Assembly: GCA_900541785.1 (NCBI GenBank) | Contig: UQKY01000039.1 | Span: forward strand, 1-21,714 | Reading direction: 5' to 3' | DNA from: an uncultured Collinsella sp. | GTDB taxonomy: Bacteria; Actinomycetota; Coriobacteriia; Coriobacteriales; Coriobacteriaceae | DNA length: 21,714 bases | In this document: positions 15,131-21,672 of the stretch, one piece after another | How positions within the stretch are numbered: the first letter of the stretch is position 1 | How the letters are laid out: every line of letters starts with the position of its first letter | Position numbers and translations under genes: made by a program | The notes under the pieces: model-generated | What the model saw: the letters and a program-made list of their open reading frames with translations, nothing else | The model's database searches: none | Told to the model about the DNA's origin: nothing

Positions 15131-16165
15131 ATGTCCCGTACTGCCACCGATAGCACTGTCCTGCTGGGCCACGGCTCCGGTGGCCAGATGATGAAGCGCA
15201 TTATCGATGAGGTCTTTCTGGATGCCTTTGGGTCGCCCGAGCTGCTTGCGGGCAACGATGCCGGTGTCGCCGCGCTGCCCGCAAGCGGGCGAATCGCCAT
15301 GTCGACCGACAGCTTTGTGGTGACGCCGCAGTTCTTCCCCGGCGGCAATATCGGCCGCCTCGCTGTATGCGGAACCGTCAACGACGTCGCGACCTCGGGC
15401 GCCAACGTGCGCTACCTATCGTGCGGCTTTATCCTCGAAGAGGGCTATCCCATGGACAAGCTGCGCCAGATTGTGCAGACCATGGCCGAAACGGCGCGCG
15501 AGGCGGGCGTGTCCATAATCACCGGCGACACCAAGGTGGTCGAGCGCGGCGGTGCCGACGGCGTCTACATCAATACCGCCGGCGTGGGCGAAGTGCCCGC
15601 GGGCGTAGCGCTCAGCGGTGCAAACTGCCAGCCCGGCGATGTCATCTTGGTCTCGGGTACACTGGGCGACCACGGCATCGCCATCATGAGCCAGCGCGAG
15701 GGCTTGGCGTTTTCGAGCAACATCGAAAGCGACGCTGCGCCGCTCAATCATCTGATTGCCGACGTGCTCGCCGCTGCCCCCGACACCCGCTGCTTCCGCG
15801 ACCCCACGCGCGGCGGCCTGGCATCCACACTCAACGAGTTTGCCCAGGCCAGCGGCGTTGCCATGGAGATCGACGAGGATGCCGTGCCCGTGCGTCCCGA
15901 CGTGCAGGCGGCATGTGAGATGCTCGGCTACGATGTGCTGCAGGTAGCAAACGAGGGCAAGATGGTCGCCGTGGTGCCTGCTGAGCAGGCCGATGCCGCG
16001 CTGGCGGCCATGCGTGCCGCGCGCTACGGCGAAAACGCCGCGATTATCGGCCGCGTGCTGCCGTTTGGACCGGACGCTCGGCCCGTCGTGCGCGTACGCA
16101 CCGGCTGGGGCTCGACCCGCATCCTCGACATGCTCGTGGGAGAGCAGCTGCCGAGAATTTGCTAG
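15131..16165 (+). CDS. hypE: Hydrogenase maturation protein HypE
   Basis: 344-residue ATP-dependent dehydratase of the PurM-like fold. It turns the carbamoyl group received from HypF into a thiocyanate on its own C-terminal cysteine and donates CN to HypCD. Family features: GHGSGGQMMKRII near the N terminus, LLAGNDAGV, MSTDSFVV, GGNIGRLAVCGTVNDVA, the DPTRGG(L)ASTLNEFA motif and the essential C-terminal Pro-Arg-Ile-Cys. The start at 15131 has GGAG 8 bases upstream; the frame extends back to 15098, but those residues are not part of the family. It is separated from hypD by 213 bases that contain hairpins. After the stop there is only a 7-bp hairpin without a T tract (16172-16190). Confidence 0.96.
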   Translation: MSRTATDSTVLLGHGSGGQMMKRIIDEVFLDAFGSPELLAGNDAGVAALPASGRIAMSTDSFVVTPQFFPGGNIGRLAVCGTVNDVATSGANVRYLSCGFILEEGYPMDKLRQIVQTMAETAREAGVSIITGDTKVVERGGADGVYINTAGVGEVPAGVALSGANCQPGDVILVSGTLGDHGIAIMSQREGLAFSSNIESDAAPLNHLIADVLAAAPDTRCFRDPTRGGLASTLNEFAQASGVAMEIDEDAVPVRPDVQAACEMLGYDVLQVANEGKMVAVVPAEQADAALAAMRAARYGENAAIIGRVLPFGPDARPVVRVRTGWGSTRILDMLVGEQLPRIC

Positions 16166-16289
16166 GGCGGAATCGCGCGGTCGGCGCGATGTGGCTTGAT
16201 ATCCCTGGAGATGTTCAGATTCCAAGCGCGCCCAACGCGGAAGCCCAGTATTATGAGGTGCGTTTTGAAACCCAATGACGGGAGCTTTC

Positions 16290-16958
16290 ATGGCAGCAGC
16301 TTTTTCCCATGTGATCTTTGACCTGGACGGCACCATCCTCAACACGATCGAGGACCTGGCGGCCGCCGGCAACCACACCTGCGAGATGCACGGCTGGCCC
16401 ACGTTTGCCGTGGACGAGTACCGCTACAAGGTGGGAAACGGCATGCTCAAGCTGGTCGAGCGCTTTATGCCCGCCGAGTACGCGGGCGACGGCCGCATGT
16501 TTGAGCAGACGCTTGCTGAGTTTAGAGCTTATTACGGCGAGCACAAGGAGGACCACACCTCACCCTACGCCGGCACGATTGAGATGCTCGACCGTCTGCG
16601 CGCAGCGGGCGTTCAGCTTGCCGTGCTCACCAACAAGGATCATATTTCGGCAGCCCCGCTTATCGAGAAATACTTTGGCTCTGAGCGCTTTGCGCTGGTG
16701 CAGGGCCGTGTCGATGCGTTTCCGCCCAAGCCCGAAGCACCCGTCACGCTGCATGTGATGGAGGAGCTGGGCGCCGATCCGGCAACCACGCTCTATGTGG
16801 GCGATTCCAATGTCGATATCCTGACCGGCCACAACGCCGGCCTTAAGAGCGCGGGCGTCAGCTGGGGCTTCCGCGGCCGCGCAGAGCTGGAGGCCGCCGG
16901 CGCCGACTACGTGGTGGACACCCAGGCAGAGCTCGCGGCGCTGGTGCTGGGCGAGTAG
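16290..16958 (+). CDS. HAD-family phosphatase, phosphoglycolate phosphatase-like
   Basis: 222-residue cytoplasmic phosphatase of HAD subfamily IA. Motif I is FDLDGTILNT (nucleophile Asp11, general acid Asp13), motif II VLTNKD, motif III the Lys of PPKPEAP, motif IV VGDSNVD. The insertion after motif I forms the helical cap typical of Gph/PGMB-like enzymes. The start at 16290 is supported by GGGAG 5 bases upstream; an ATG at 16275 has no such site. The substrate cannot be read from the sequence: phosphoglycolate and other small sugar phosphates are both possible. It follows hypE by 124 bases on the same strand and may be read through from it, but has no known link to hydrogenase maturation. 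A TATTAT at 16249-16254 could be its -10. Confidence 0.88.
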   Translation: MAAAFSHVIFDLDGTILNTIEDLAAAGNHTCEMHGWPTFAVDEYRYKVGNGMLKLVERFMPAEYAGDGRMFEQTLAEFRAYYGEHKEDHTSPYAGTIEMLDRLRAAGVQLAVLTNKDHISAAPLIEKYFGSERFALVQGRVDAFPPKPEAPVTLHVMEELGADPATTLYVGDSNVDILTGHNAGLKSAGVSWGFRGRAELEAAGADYVVDTQAELAALVLGE

Positions 16959-16998
16959 CGGAGCCGCCGCTTAACGTAGCTGCGACAATTCTTCCGCA

Positions 16999-17137
16999 CG
17001 GAAAGCGCATCCCGTTTTGGAGCTCCGGAATGGGATGCGCTTTCCGCTTGAGCCCCATCGGGGAAACCGCATCCCGTTTCAGAGCAATATTCCGGGTCGC
17101 GCTTTCCGCAACCCACCCCATCCGGAAACCGCGACCC
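16999..17137. repeat. REP-like palindromic repeat cluster (three units)
   Basis: Unit 1 (16999-17046) is an almost complete 48-base palindrome: 15-bp arms CGGAAAGCGCATCCC and GGGATGCGCTTTCCG, with further pairing down to the centre near 17022. Unit 2 (17062-17107) has the same design with diverged arms (GGAAACCGCATCCCG and CGGGTCGCGCTTTCC). Unit 3 (17124-17137) is a half unit, GGAAACCGCGACCC. There is no coding potential; short reading frames here are by-products. Confidence 0.8.
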
Positions 17138-17202
17138 ATTATTCGCCCAAATACCGGCTCGCATTTTCCCGAGCATTCGATGCAACGCTGGTGCAAGGAG
17201 TG

Positions 17203-17286
17203 TCCCCAACTGCCGGCAGAAAAGGAACGTCCCCAAGTGCCGCCCCAATGACTACCATGGCAATGCCGCAGGTAGAGGACGGACAG
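17203..17286. repeat. GTCCCCAA composite repeat, copy 1
   Basis: The order GTCCCCAA (twice, the second as GGAACGTCCCCAA at 17224-17236), GACTACCAT (17250-17258), then a block GCCGCAGGTAGAG...ACGGACAG (17265-17286) recurs in the same order at 21653-21714, where the last block differs by one base. This is a dispersed intergenic repeat, not a gene. Confidence 0.75.
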
Positions 17287-17319
17287 CGAGCGACGTCCAG
17301 GACGAACAAGTTGGCATGA

Positions 17320-17360
17320 AAAAGGCGAGGCATAGACCTTCTGGTCATGTCTCGCCTTTT
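17320..17360. terminator. Bidirectional rho-independent terminator
   Basis: AAAAGGCGAG (17320-17329) pairs with CTCGCCTTTT (17351-17360). An inner helix CAT(A)GACC/GGTCATG and a TTCT loop complete the stem. It ends in T runs on both strands, so it can stop both the hypE/HAD transcript coming from the left and the lipoprotein transcript from the right. Confidence 0.9.
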
Positions 17361-17401
17361 GAATGACAAATTGTCGTCCTGGGCGGCGCGCAGCGTCGAG
17401 C

Positions 17402-17431
17402 AGTTGCGGCGTTTGGTAAAACGCCGCAACT
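17402..17431 (-). terminator. Hairpin directly after the lipoprotein gene
   Basis: AGTTGCGGCGTTT (17402-17414) and AAACGCCGCAACT (17419-17431) form a perfect 13-bp stem around a 4-base loop, two bases past the lipoprotein stop codon. It lacks a T tract, so it probably works together with the stronger terminator at 17320-17360. Confidence 0.65.
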
Positions 17432-17433
17432 CC

Positions 17434-17991
17434 CTAGCTCATCATGGCATTCATCATCTCGTTGGTTGCGGAATCGTCGGCAGACCACTCGCCGTCGTCA
17501 TTGCAGGAGTACTTGAAGGTGACCTTGGTGTCCTTGGTCTTAGCAGCCTTGGTCACATCGACCATAACCTGACCGGCCATCTTGTACAGCTCGTCATCGG
17601 AAGGCATCGAATCGAGCGCGGCGACCTTCTCCTGGTACTGAGTGGCAAAATCCTCAACGATCTGGTTCATGGACTTGCAGGTAATGGTGACCTCGGCAGT
17701 TGCGGTGCCCTTGTCCTCGTCGACCGTCACGTCGCCGATCTTGTAGTCAAAGCCCTCGAGGTAGCTCTTGGCGTACTCCTTGGGATCGATGCCCAGCTGC
17801 TCGAACTCGTCGCCCGAGGCCTCTTCCAGGCCGGCGAGGAAGTCGTCGCCACCGTTCTTGACCTCGTCAAACTGCGTCGTAAGATCCTCGGTGATGAGCT
17901 CCTCAACCGAAGGACCTCCGCAGCCGGAAAGCACAACCACGCACGCGACCAGAACAGCCATCAGGGGCGCAAGCAGCAGCTTCTTCTTCAT
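17434..17991 (-). CDS. Small secreted lipoprotein of unknown function
   Basis: 185-residue lipoprotein precursor. It has a signal peptide with N-terminal Lys residues, a hydrophobic core and the lipobox Leu21-Ser22-Gly23-Cys24, giving lipid attachment at Cys24 to the outer face of the membrane. The start at 17991 has GGGAGG 6 bases upstream; the reading frame from 18015 only adds eight residues. The mature part is acidic, with helices followed by a beta segment (YKIGDVTVDEDKGTATAEVTITCKS) and a second one near the C terminus (TKVTFKYSCNDDGEW). The pattern recalls small Gram-positive lipoproteins with NTF2-like or DUF5105-like folds, but I cannot assign a family with confidence. It follows the PTS IIA gene on the same strand but is separated from it by a strong terminator, so it is an independent unit. 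Confidence 0.85.
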   Translation of the reverse strand: MKKKLLLAPLMAVLVACVVVLSGCGGPSVEELITEDLTTQFDEVKNGGDDFLAGLEEASGDEFEQLGIDPKEYAKSYLEGFDYKIGDVTVDEDKGTATAEVTITCKSMNQIVEDFATQYQEKVAALDSMPSDDELYKMAGQVMVDVTKAAKTKDTKVTFKYSCNDDGEWSADDSATNEMMNAMMS

Positions 17992-18011
17992 GACATTCCT
18001 CCCAACAAGCG

Positions 18012-18035
18012 GCACCGCGCTTCCCGACGCGGTGC
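18012..18035 (-). promoter_or_regulatory. Inverted repeat in the leader of the lipoprotein gene
   Basis: GCACCGCG (18012-18019) and CGCGGTGC (18028-18035) pair perfectly, 20 bases before the lipoprotein start. A possible -10, TAGTAT on the minus strand (18055-18060), lies upstream, without a good -35. The repeat could be an operator or leader hairpin. Confidence 0.4.
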
Positions 18036-18170
18036 ACGTCGTAACAATAAGGCCATACTAGCCGCTAACGAACACCCCCGGCAAAGCAAAGGCGCAGTCG
18101 GCTCGATTTAACGTCCGAACGGTTTACCGGTCCGCCCAACGCGCAATAAAACGTTCCGCCGCATTGTAAT

Positions 18171-18203
18171 AAAAAAGGGTGGTCGGACAATTCGACCACC
18201 CTT
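18171..18203 (-). terminator. Rho-independent terminator of the PTS IIA gene
   Basis: On the minus strand a perfect 11-bp stem, AAGGGTGGTCG with CGACCACCCTT, and a 7-base loop are followed by a run of T. It lies 24 bases after the stop codon of the IIA gene. Confidence 0.93.
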
Positions 18204-18226
18204 GCACATCCTTTGGATGTCGCAGT

Positions 18227-18763
18227 TTACTTGCGAACGACCTTAACGATGGCGTCACCAGCAGCGACGGCAGACTCGGCCTCGACGGTAAGCTCGACGT
18301 CGGCAAACTCGGCGGTGTTGGACACAGCCACGACGACGCAGTCCTTGTAGCCGGCAGCAGCGATCTTGGCGCGGTCGATCTTGAGCAAGGGCTGGCCGGC
18401 CTTCACGACGTCGTCGGCCTTGACGAAGCCCTCGAAGCCGTCACCGTTCATGTTGACGGTATCGACACCAACGTGCACCAGGACCTCGATGCCGCTATCG
18501 GACTGCAGGCCCACGGCGTGACCCATGGTGACGGTCACCTTGCCGTCGCAGGGAGCGTAGACCAGATCGTCCTCGGGCCACACGGCGCAGCCCTTGCCCA
18601 GGACCTCGCCGCCAAAGACGGGATCGGGCACGTCGGCCATCTTGATGACCTTGCCCTTGACGGGCGAGCACAGCACGTCGGCGCCGGCAGAAGCAGAGAT
18701 GGAGGCAGGAGCAGCGGCAGCCGCGGGCTCAGCCTTCTTCTTAAACATGTCAAACAGACCCAT
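18227..18763 (-). CDS. PTS glucose-type IIA component
   Basis: 178-residue phosphocarrier. It accepts phosphate from HPr and passes it to a IIB domain of a sugar permease. The IIA-Glc fold is clear: SPVKGKVIKMADVPDPVFGGEVLGKGCAV, then YAPCDGKV and the two active histidines His82 (TMGHAVGL) and phospho-acceptor His97 (VLVHVGVDTV), 15 residues apart as in Escherichia coli His75/His90. An Ala/Pro-rich linker (residues 11-27) follows a short amphipathic N terminus, MGLFDMFKKK, that could touch the membrane. GAGGAG lies 7 bases before the start at 18763. It is a free-standing IIA with its own good promoter, so it may serve several permeases lacking IIA; the beta-glucosidase upstream suggests a beta-glucoside PTS among its partners. 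Confidence 0.93.
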   Translation of the reverse strand: MGLFDMFKKKAEPAAAAAPASISASAGADVLCSPVKGKVIKMADVPDPVFGGEVLGKGCAVWPEDDLVYAPCDGKVTVTMGHAVGLQSDSGIEVLVHVGVDTVNMNGDGFEGFVKADDVVKAGQPLLKIDRAKIAAAGYKDCVVVAVSNTAEFADVELTVEAESAVAAGDAIVKVVRK

Positions 18764-18812
18764 ACGTTTTCTCCTCTTGATTAAGCGCAACGTTATGCGC
18801 ATGCCTATGGTG

Positions 18813-18841
18813 ATTATAGTGCCAAATGATCAAATTGCTAA
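18813..18841 (-). promoter_or_regulatory. Promoter of the PTS IIA gene with an overlapping GTGCCAAA motif
   Basis: On the minus strand TTAGCA (18836-18841), a 17-base spacer and a perfect TATAAT (18813-18818) lie 50 bases before the start codon. The bases just upstream of TATAAT are TTTGGCAC (18819-18826), the complement of GTGCCAAA, which recurs in the glucosidase/RpiR intergenic region. A protein bound there would block the promoter. Confidence 0.7.
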
Positions 18842-18846
18842 GGTGA

Positions 18847-18868
18847 GGGCTCGAATCACGAGCCCTTT
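18847..18868 (+). other. Hairpin GGGCTCG/CGAGCCC upstream of the IIA promoter
   Basis: A perfect 7-bp stem (18847-18853 with 18859-18865) and 5-base loop lie just upstream of the PTS IIA promoter. A T tract (TTT) follows only on the plus strand, whereas transcription from the glucosidase side runs on the minus strand. Weak terminator at best. Confidence 0.35.
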
Positions 18869-18914
18869 CAAGCCCTTCCCAAAACCTTTTCCCCAGTGGC
18901 GCTCATATTGTCGA

Positions 18915-19030
18915 TTAATCCTCGATAAGCCCCCGACGAACAAAAGCATTCCAGATGCCGTCGTCATCGACGTCGGTGGTCATGTAATCGGCTACCGGTC
19001 CGACATTCGGCAGAACGCCGGAACTCAGTC
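18915..19030 (-). pseudogene. Remnant of the C terminus of a Cof-type HAD hydrolase
   Basis: Reading the minus strand just downstream of the 6-phospho-beta-glucosidase gives about 35 codons ending in TAA at 18915-18917, with a segment VADYMTTDVDDDGIWNAF followed by VRRGLIED. The pattern Ala-Asp-Tyr-Met/Val-Thr...Asp-Asp-Asp-Gly-Ile, then a hydrophobic pair and a Gly-Leu-Ile end, is the usual C terminus of Cof/YbjI-type HAD sugar phosphatases. The rest of that gene is absent, with no start codon or ribosome binding site. A 14-base tandem duplication at 19016-19043 marks the junction with the glucosidase stop. It looks like what remains after a deletion; identification rests on a short segment. 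Confidence 0.5.
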
Positions 19031-19043
19031 GCCGGAACTCAAT
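19016..19043. repeat. 14-base tandem duplication at the glucosidase 3' end
   Basis: CGCCGGAACTCA occurs twice with a 14-base period (starts 19016 and 19030), ending at the glucosidase stop codon (19043-19045). It probably records a small duplication or deletion join between the glucosidase and the HAD remnant. Confidence 0.8.
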
Positions 19044-20491
19044 TACTCCAGGCCCTCAGCGCCGTTGGACTTGATGATCTTCTGATATGCGAAGAAGCTG
19101 TCCTTGCGGCGACGCTCGTAGGTGCCGGTGCCGTCGTCGTACTTATCGACATGGATAAAGCCGTAGCGCTTGCGCATCTCACCGGTGCCGGCGGAAACCA
19201 GGTCGATGGGACCCCACCAGGTGTAGGCAATCAGGTCGACGCCGTCGGCAATGGCCTCGCCCATGGCCTTGATGTGGCTGCGCAAGTAGGCGATGCGATA
19301 CGGGTCATGGATGGAGCCGTCCTCCTCGACCTCGTCGTAAGCGCCCATGCCGTTCTCGACCACCATCAGCGGAATCTCGTAGCGAGCATAGATCTCGTTG
19401 AGGGCAATGCGCAGGCCCAGCGGATCGATCTGCCAGCCCCAGTCGGTGGACTCCAGATAGGGATTCTTGCCGCCAAAGGTCATGTTGCCCTCGGTCATCT
19501 CGTGGTCCTTGTGGGTGCCCACGGTGCCGGACATGTAATAGCTAAAGGAATAGAAGTCGACCTTGCCGTCGGCGATATCCTGCAGGTCGCCATCCTCCAT
19601 CACAAGCTCAACATCGTTCTCGGCCCAGAAGCGCTTGGCATAGAACGGGTACTTTCCGCGCACCTGCACGTCGGAGCAGTACCAGTTCATGGCGTTCATC
19701 TCCTGCTGCGTGGCGAACACGTCGGCCGGATCGCACGTGGCGGCATAGGAAAGGATAAAGCAGTCCATGTTGCCCATCTTGAACTGCGGGTAATGCTCGT
19801 GGGCATAGCGCACGACGCGACCGCTGGCGACAAACTGGTGATGCAGCGCCTGCATACGGGCCTGCGGCGTGGTGTGAACCGCCGAAGCCGGGCCCTCAAA
19901 GCCCTGAATCATGCTGGTCTCGAAGAGGTTGCCCATGTCCTGAGTACCGCAGTTGATCTCGTTGAAGGTGAGCCAGAACTTGACCTTGTCCTGGTAACGG
20001 TCGAAGACGGTTTGGCAGTACTTCTCAAAGAAGCCGATGAGCTCGCGGCTCGCCCAGCCGTTGTACTTCTCGACCAGGTGATAGGGCATCTCGTAGTGTG
20101 AGAGGGTCACGAGCGGCTCGATGTTGTGGGCGCGCAGGCAGTCGAAGACGCGGTCGTAGAAGGCGAGGCCGGCCTCGTTGGGCTCAGCATCGTCGCCGTT
20201 GGGGAAGATACGGCTCCAGGAGATGGACATGCGGAACATGTTGAAGCCCATCTCGGCGAACAGCGCGATGTCCTCCTCATAGTGATGGTAGAAATCGATG
20301 CCGTCATGGTTGGGGTAGAAACGGTCGGGATCGATATCGATCGTGATCTGACGCGGCTCCTTGTAGCTGCCGCCCAAGAAATGGTCGTCGACGGAAGCGC
20401 CGCGGCCGTCCACGTTCCAAGCGCCCTCAAACTGGTTGGCGGCGGTGGCGCCACCCCAATAGAAGCCCTCGGGGAACTTGATGTTTGCCAT
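19043..20491 (-). CDS. 6-phospho-beta-glucosidase, glycoside hydrolase family 1
   Basis: 482-residue cytoplasmic enzyme that hydrolyses phosphorylated beta-glucosides delivered by a PTS (cellobiose, salicin or arbutin type) to glucose 6-phosphate and the aglycone or sugar. GH1 features: N-terminal FPEGFYWGGATAANQFEGA, acid/base Glu178 in TFNEIN, nucleophile Glu379 in VVENGMG, and the phosphate-binding loop with Ser433 and Lys441-Arg442-Tyr443 (SAGTGEMRKRYGFI), which marks 6-phospho-specific members. The start at 20491 has AAAGGAG 6 bases upstream; the frame open to 20995 runs through the intergenic region and the opposing regulator gene. It is divergent from an RpiR regulator, which is probably its local control, and upstream of a PTS IIA gene. 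Substrate choice within beta-glucosides cannot be read from sequence. Confidence 0.95.
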   Translation of the reverse strand: MANIKFPEGFYWGGATAANQFEGAWNVDGRGASVDDHFLGGSYKEPRQITIDIDPDRFYPNHDGIDFYHHYEEDIALFAEMGFNMFRMSISWSRIFPNGDDAEPNEAGLAFYDRVFDCLRAHNIEPLVTLSHYEMPYHLVEKYNGWASRELIGFFEKYCQTVFDRYQDKVKFWLTFNEINCGTQDMGNLFETSMIQGFEGPASAVHTTPQARMQALHHQFVASGRVVRYAHEHYPQFKMGNMDCFILSYAATCDPADVFATQQEMNAMNWYCSDVQVRGKYPFYAKRFWAENDVELVMEDGDLQDIADGKVDFYSFSYYMSGTVGTHKDHEMTEGNMTFGGKNPYLESTDWGWQIDPLGLRIALNEIYARYEIPLMVVENGMGAYDEVEEDGSIHDPYRIAYLRSHIKAMGEAIADGVDLIAYTWWGPIDLVSAGTGEMRKRYGFIHVDKYDDGTGTYERRRKDSFFAYQKIIKSNGAEGLE

Positions 20492-20560
20492 GAGCATCTC
20501 CTTTGCATCGCGGGTCGATAAGCTGAGTATCGCCCACGCGCGCGGCAGGCAGGGGCAGGG

Positions 20561-20669
20561 GTGCCAAACCCGACACTTCTTTTCGCGCCCACGGACCGAC
20601 GCCGCCCCGTCCCTGATACTTCCTGATACCGACCGAAACGTGCCAAAATAAACCTGTCCTTTTTTGGCA
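20561..20669. promoter_or_regulatory. Candidate operator sites for the RpiR regulator (GTGCCAAA)
   Basis: GTGCCAAA occurs at 20561-20568 and 20640-20647, and TGCCAAAA (20641-20648) is mirrored by TTTTGGCA (20662-20669). A second overlapping palindrome, AAACCTG (20650-20656) with CAGGTTT (20668-20674), covers the same place. CCTGATAC is directly repeated with a 10-base period at 20612 and 20622. These lie in the 202-base gap between two divergent genes, where an autoregulated RpiR protein would be expected to bind. No strong -35/-10 pair was found for either gene. Confidence 0.5.
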
Positions 20670-20693
20670 GGTTTGTTGAGTGTAGGAGTTCGT

Positions 20694-21548
20694 ATGGATA
20701 TCAAACGCAAGATTTCCGAGGCACAGGGCCTTACCCCTACCGAGCAACAGCTCGGCATCTCGGCCCTTGCCATGGGCGAAGACGTCCGCGGACTCTCCAT
20801 CAAGGAATTCGCCGCCCGCACCAATGTTTCGGTCGCGAGCGTCCACCGTTTTTGCAAAAAGCTCGGCCTCGAGGGCTTTAAGGACCTCAAGGTCGAGCTC
20901 ATCCGCCTGGCAACCGAATCGGGCAATCGGCGCGACGTGGACATCAACTTTCCCTTCGACGCCACGTCCACCCCTGCGCAGGTTATGGAGCGCATGGAGG
21001 GACTCTACCAGACCACACTGGCCGAAACGCAGGAGCTGCTCGACCCCGCGCAGCTCGACCACGCCGCCAAGCTCATCGCGAACGCCCGACAGGTCGACAT
21101 CTACACGGGCTCGCACAACCTCTATCCAGCGGGAATGTTCCGCGATCGCCTGCTCTCCGCCGGTAAAAGCGCGACGTGCCACAACGGTGGCGAGGCCCAG
21201 GTGCGAACGGCGCTCGCCTCGGGTCCCGACCATGCGGCAATCGTCATCTCCTACAGCGGCCTTGCCCCCAACCTCAAGGACATCTTGCCGATCCTCAGCA
21301 GTCGGCATGTCCCAGTCATCGTCATCGGCACGCCTTATTGCGCTCGCATTCACCCCGGCTTTGCCGCCTACCTTACGGTGAGTGACCACGAGAGCATGAC
21401 GCATCGCATCACGCAGTTCGCAAGCCACATCGCCGTGCAATACGTGCTCGATTCGCTCTACAGCAGCTACTTCGCCAAAGATTACGCCCGCTGCTCCGAG
21501 TTCCTAGAGCGCTCATTCCCCTACACCCGCCTCCCGGGGCTTAAGTAG
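20694..21548 (+). CDS. RpiR-family transcriptional regulator with SIS domain
   Basis: 284-residue regulator. Residues 1-78 form the RpiR-type helix-turn-helix domain (LTPTEQQLGISALAMGEDV, then LSIKEFAARTNVSVASVHRFCKKLGLEGFKDLK). Residues ~110-250 are a sugar-isomerase (SIS) domain that binds a phosphosugar (VDIYTGSHNLYPAGMF, AIVISYSGLAPNLKDILPIL, VPVIVIGT). The start at 20694 has TAGGAG 5 bases upstream; a start at 20664 lies within the palindromic operator region and is unlikely. Its divergent orientation from the 6-phospho-beta-glucosidase suggests that it controls that gene and itself in response to a phosphorylated sugar, probably glucose 6-phosphate or a phospho-beta-glucoside. Whether it activates or represses is unknown. 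Confidence 0.94.
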   Translation: MDIKRKISEAQGLTPTEQQLGISALAMGEDVRGLSIKEFAARTNVSVASVHRFCKKLGLEGFKDLKVELIRLATESGNRRDVDINFPFDATSTPAQVMERMEGLYQTTLAETQELLDPAQLDHAAKLIANARQVDIYTGSHNLYPAGMFRDRLLSAGKSATCHNGGEAQVRTALASGPDHAAIVISYSGLAPNLKDILPILSSRHVPVIVIGTPYCARIHPGFAAYLTVSDHESMTHRITQFASHIAVQYVLDSLYSSYFAKDYARCSEFLERSFPYTRLPGLK

Positions 21549-21589
21549 CGACGAGCGTGGTTCTCGGACGCCTATCTAACGAGAGCAAG

Positions 21590-21672
21590 TAGTCATTGGG
21601 GACGTTCTTAAACGACTAGTCAAACAAGAACGTCCCCAACGACTAGTCGTTTAAGAACGTCCCCAACGACTA
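21590..21672. repeat. Long inverted repeat (32-bp arms) after the RpiR gene
   Basis: The left arm 21590-21621 and right arm 21641-21672 are complementary over 32 bases with one mismatch (A21595). Each arm contains the 14-base block AAGAACGTCCCCAA or its complement and a CGACTAGTC block. The 19-base loop holds a third copy of the 14-base block (21626-21639). It begins 41 bases after the RpiR stop and has no T tract; it may act as a terminator but is built from the dispersed repeat seen at 17203-17286. Confidence 0.9.

Noticed and set aside
15416..16402. A 328-codon frame opposite hypE.
   Set aside because: The hypE motifs and its C-terminal Pro-Arg-Ile-Cys are on the plus strand; the antisense frame has no family resemblance.
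16858..17429. Several 70-113-codon frames in the 475-base gap after the HAD gene.
   Set aside because: They are made of palindromic and dispersed repeats, with no ribosome binding sites and no conserved domain.
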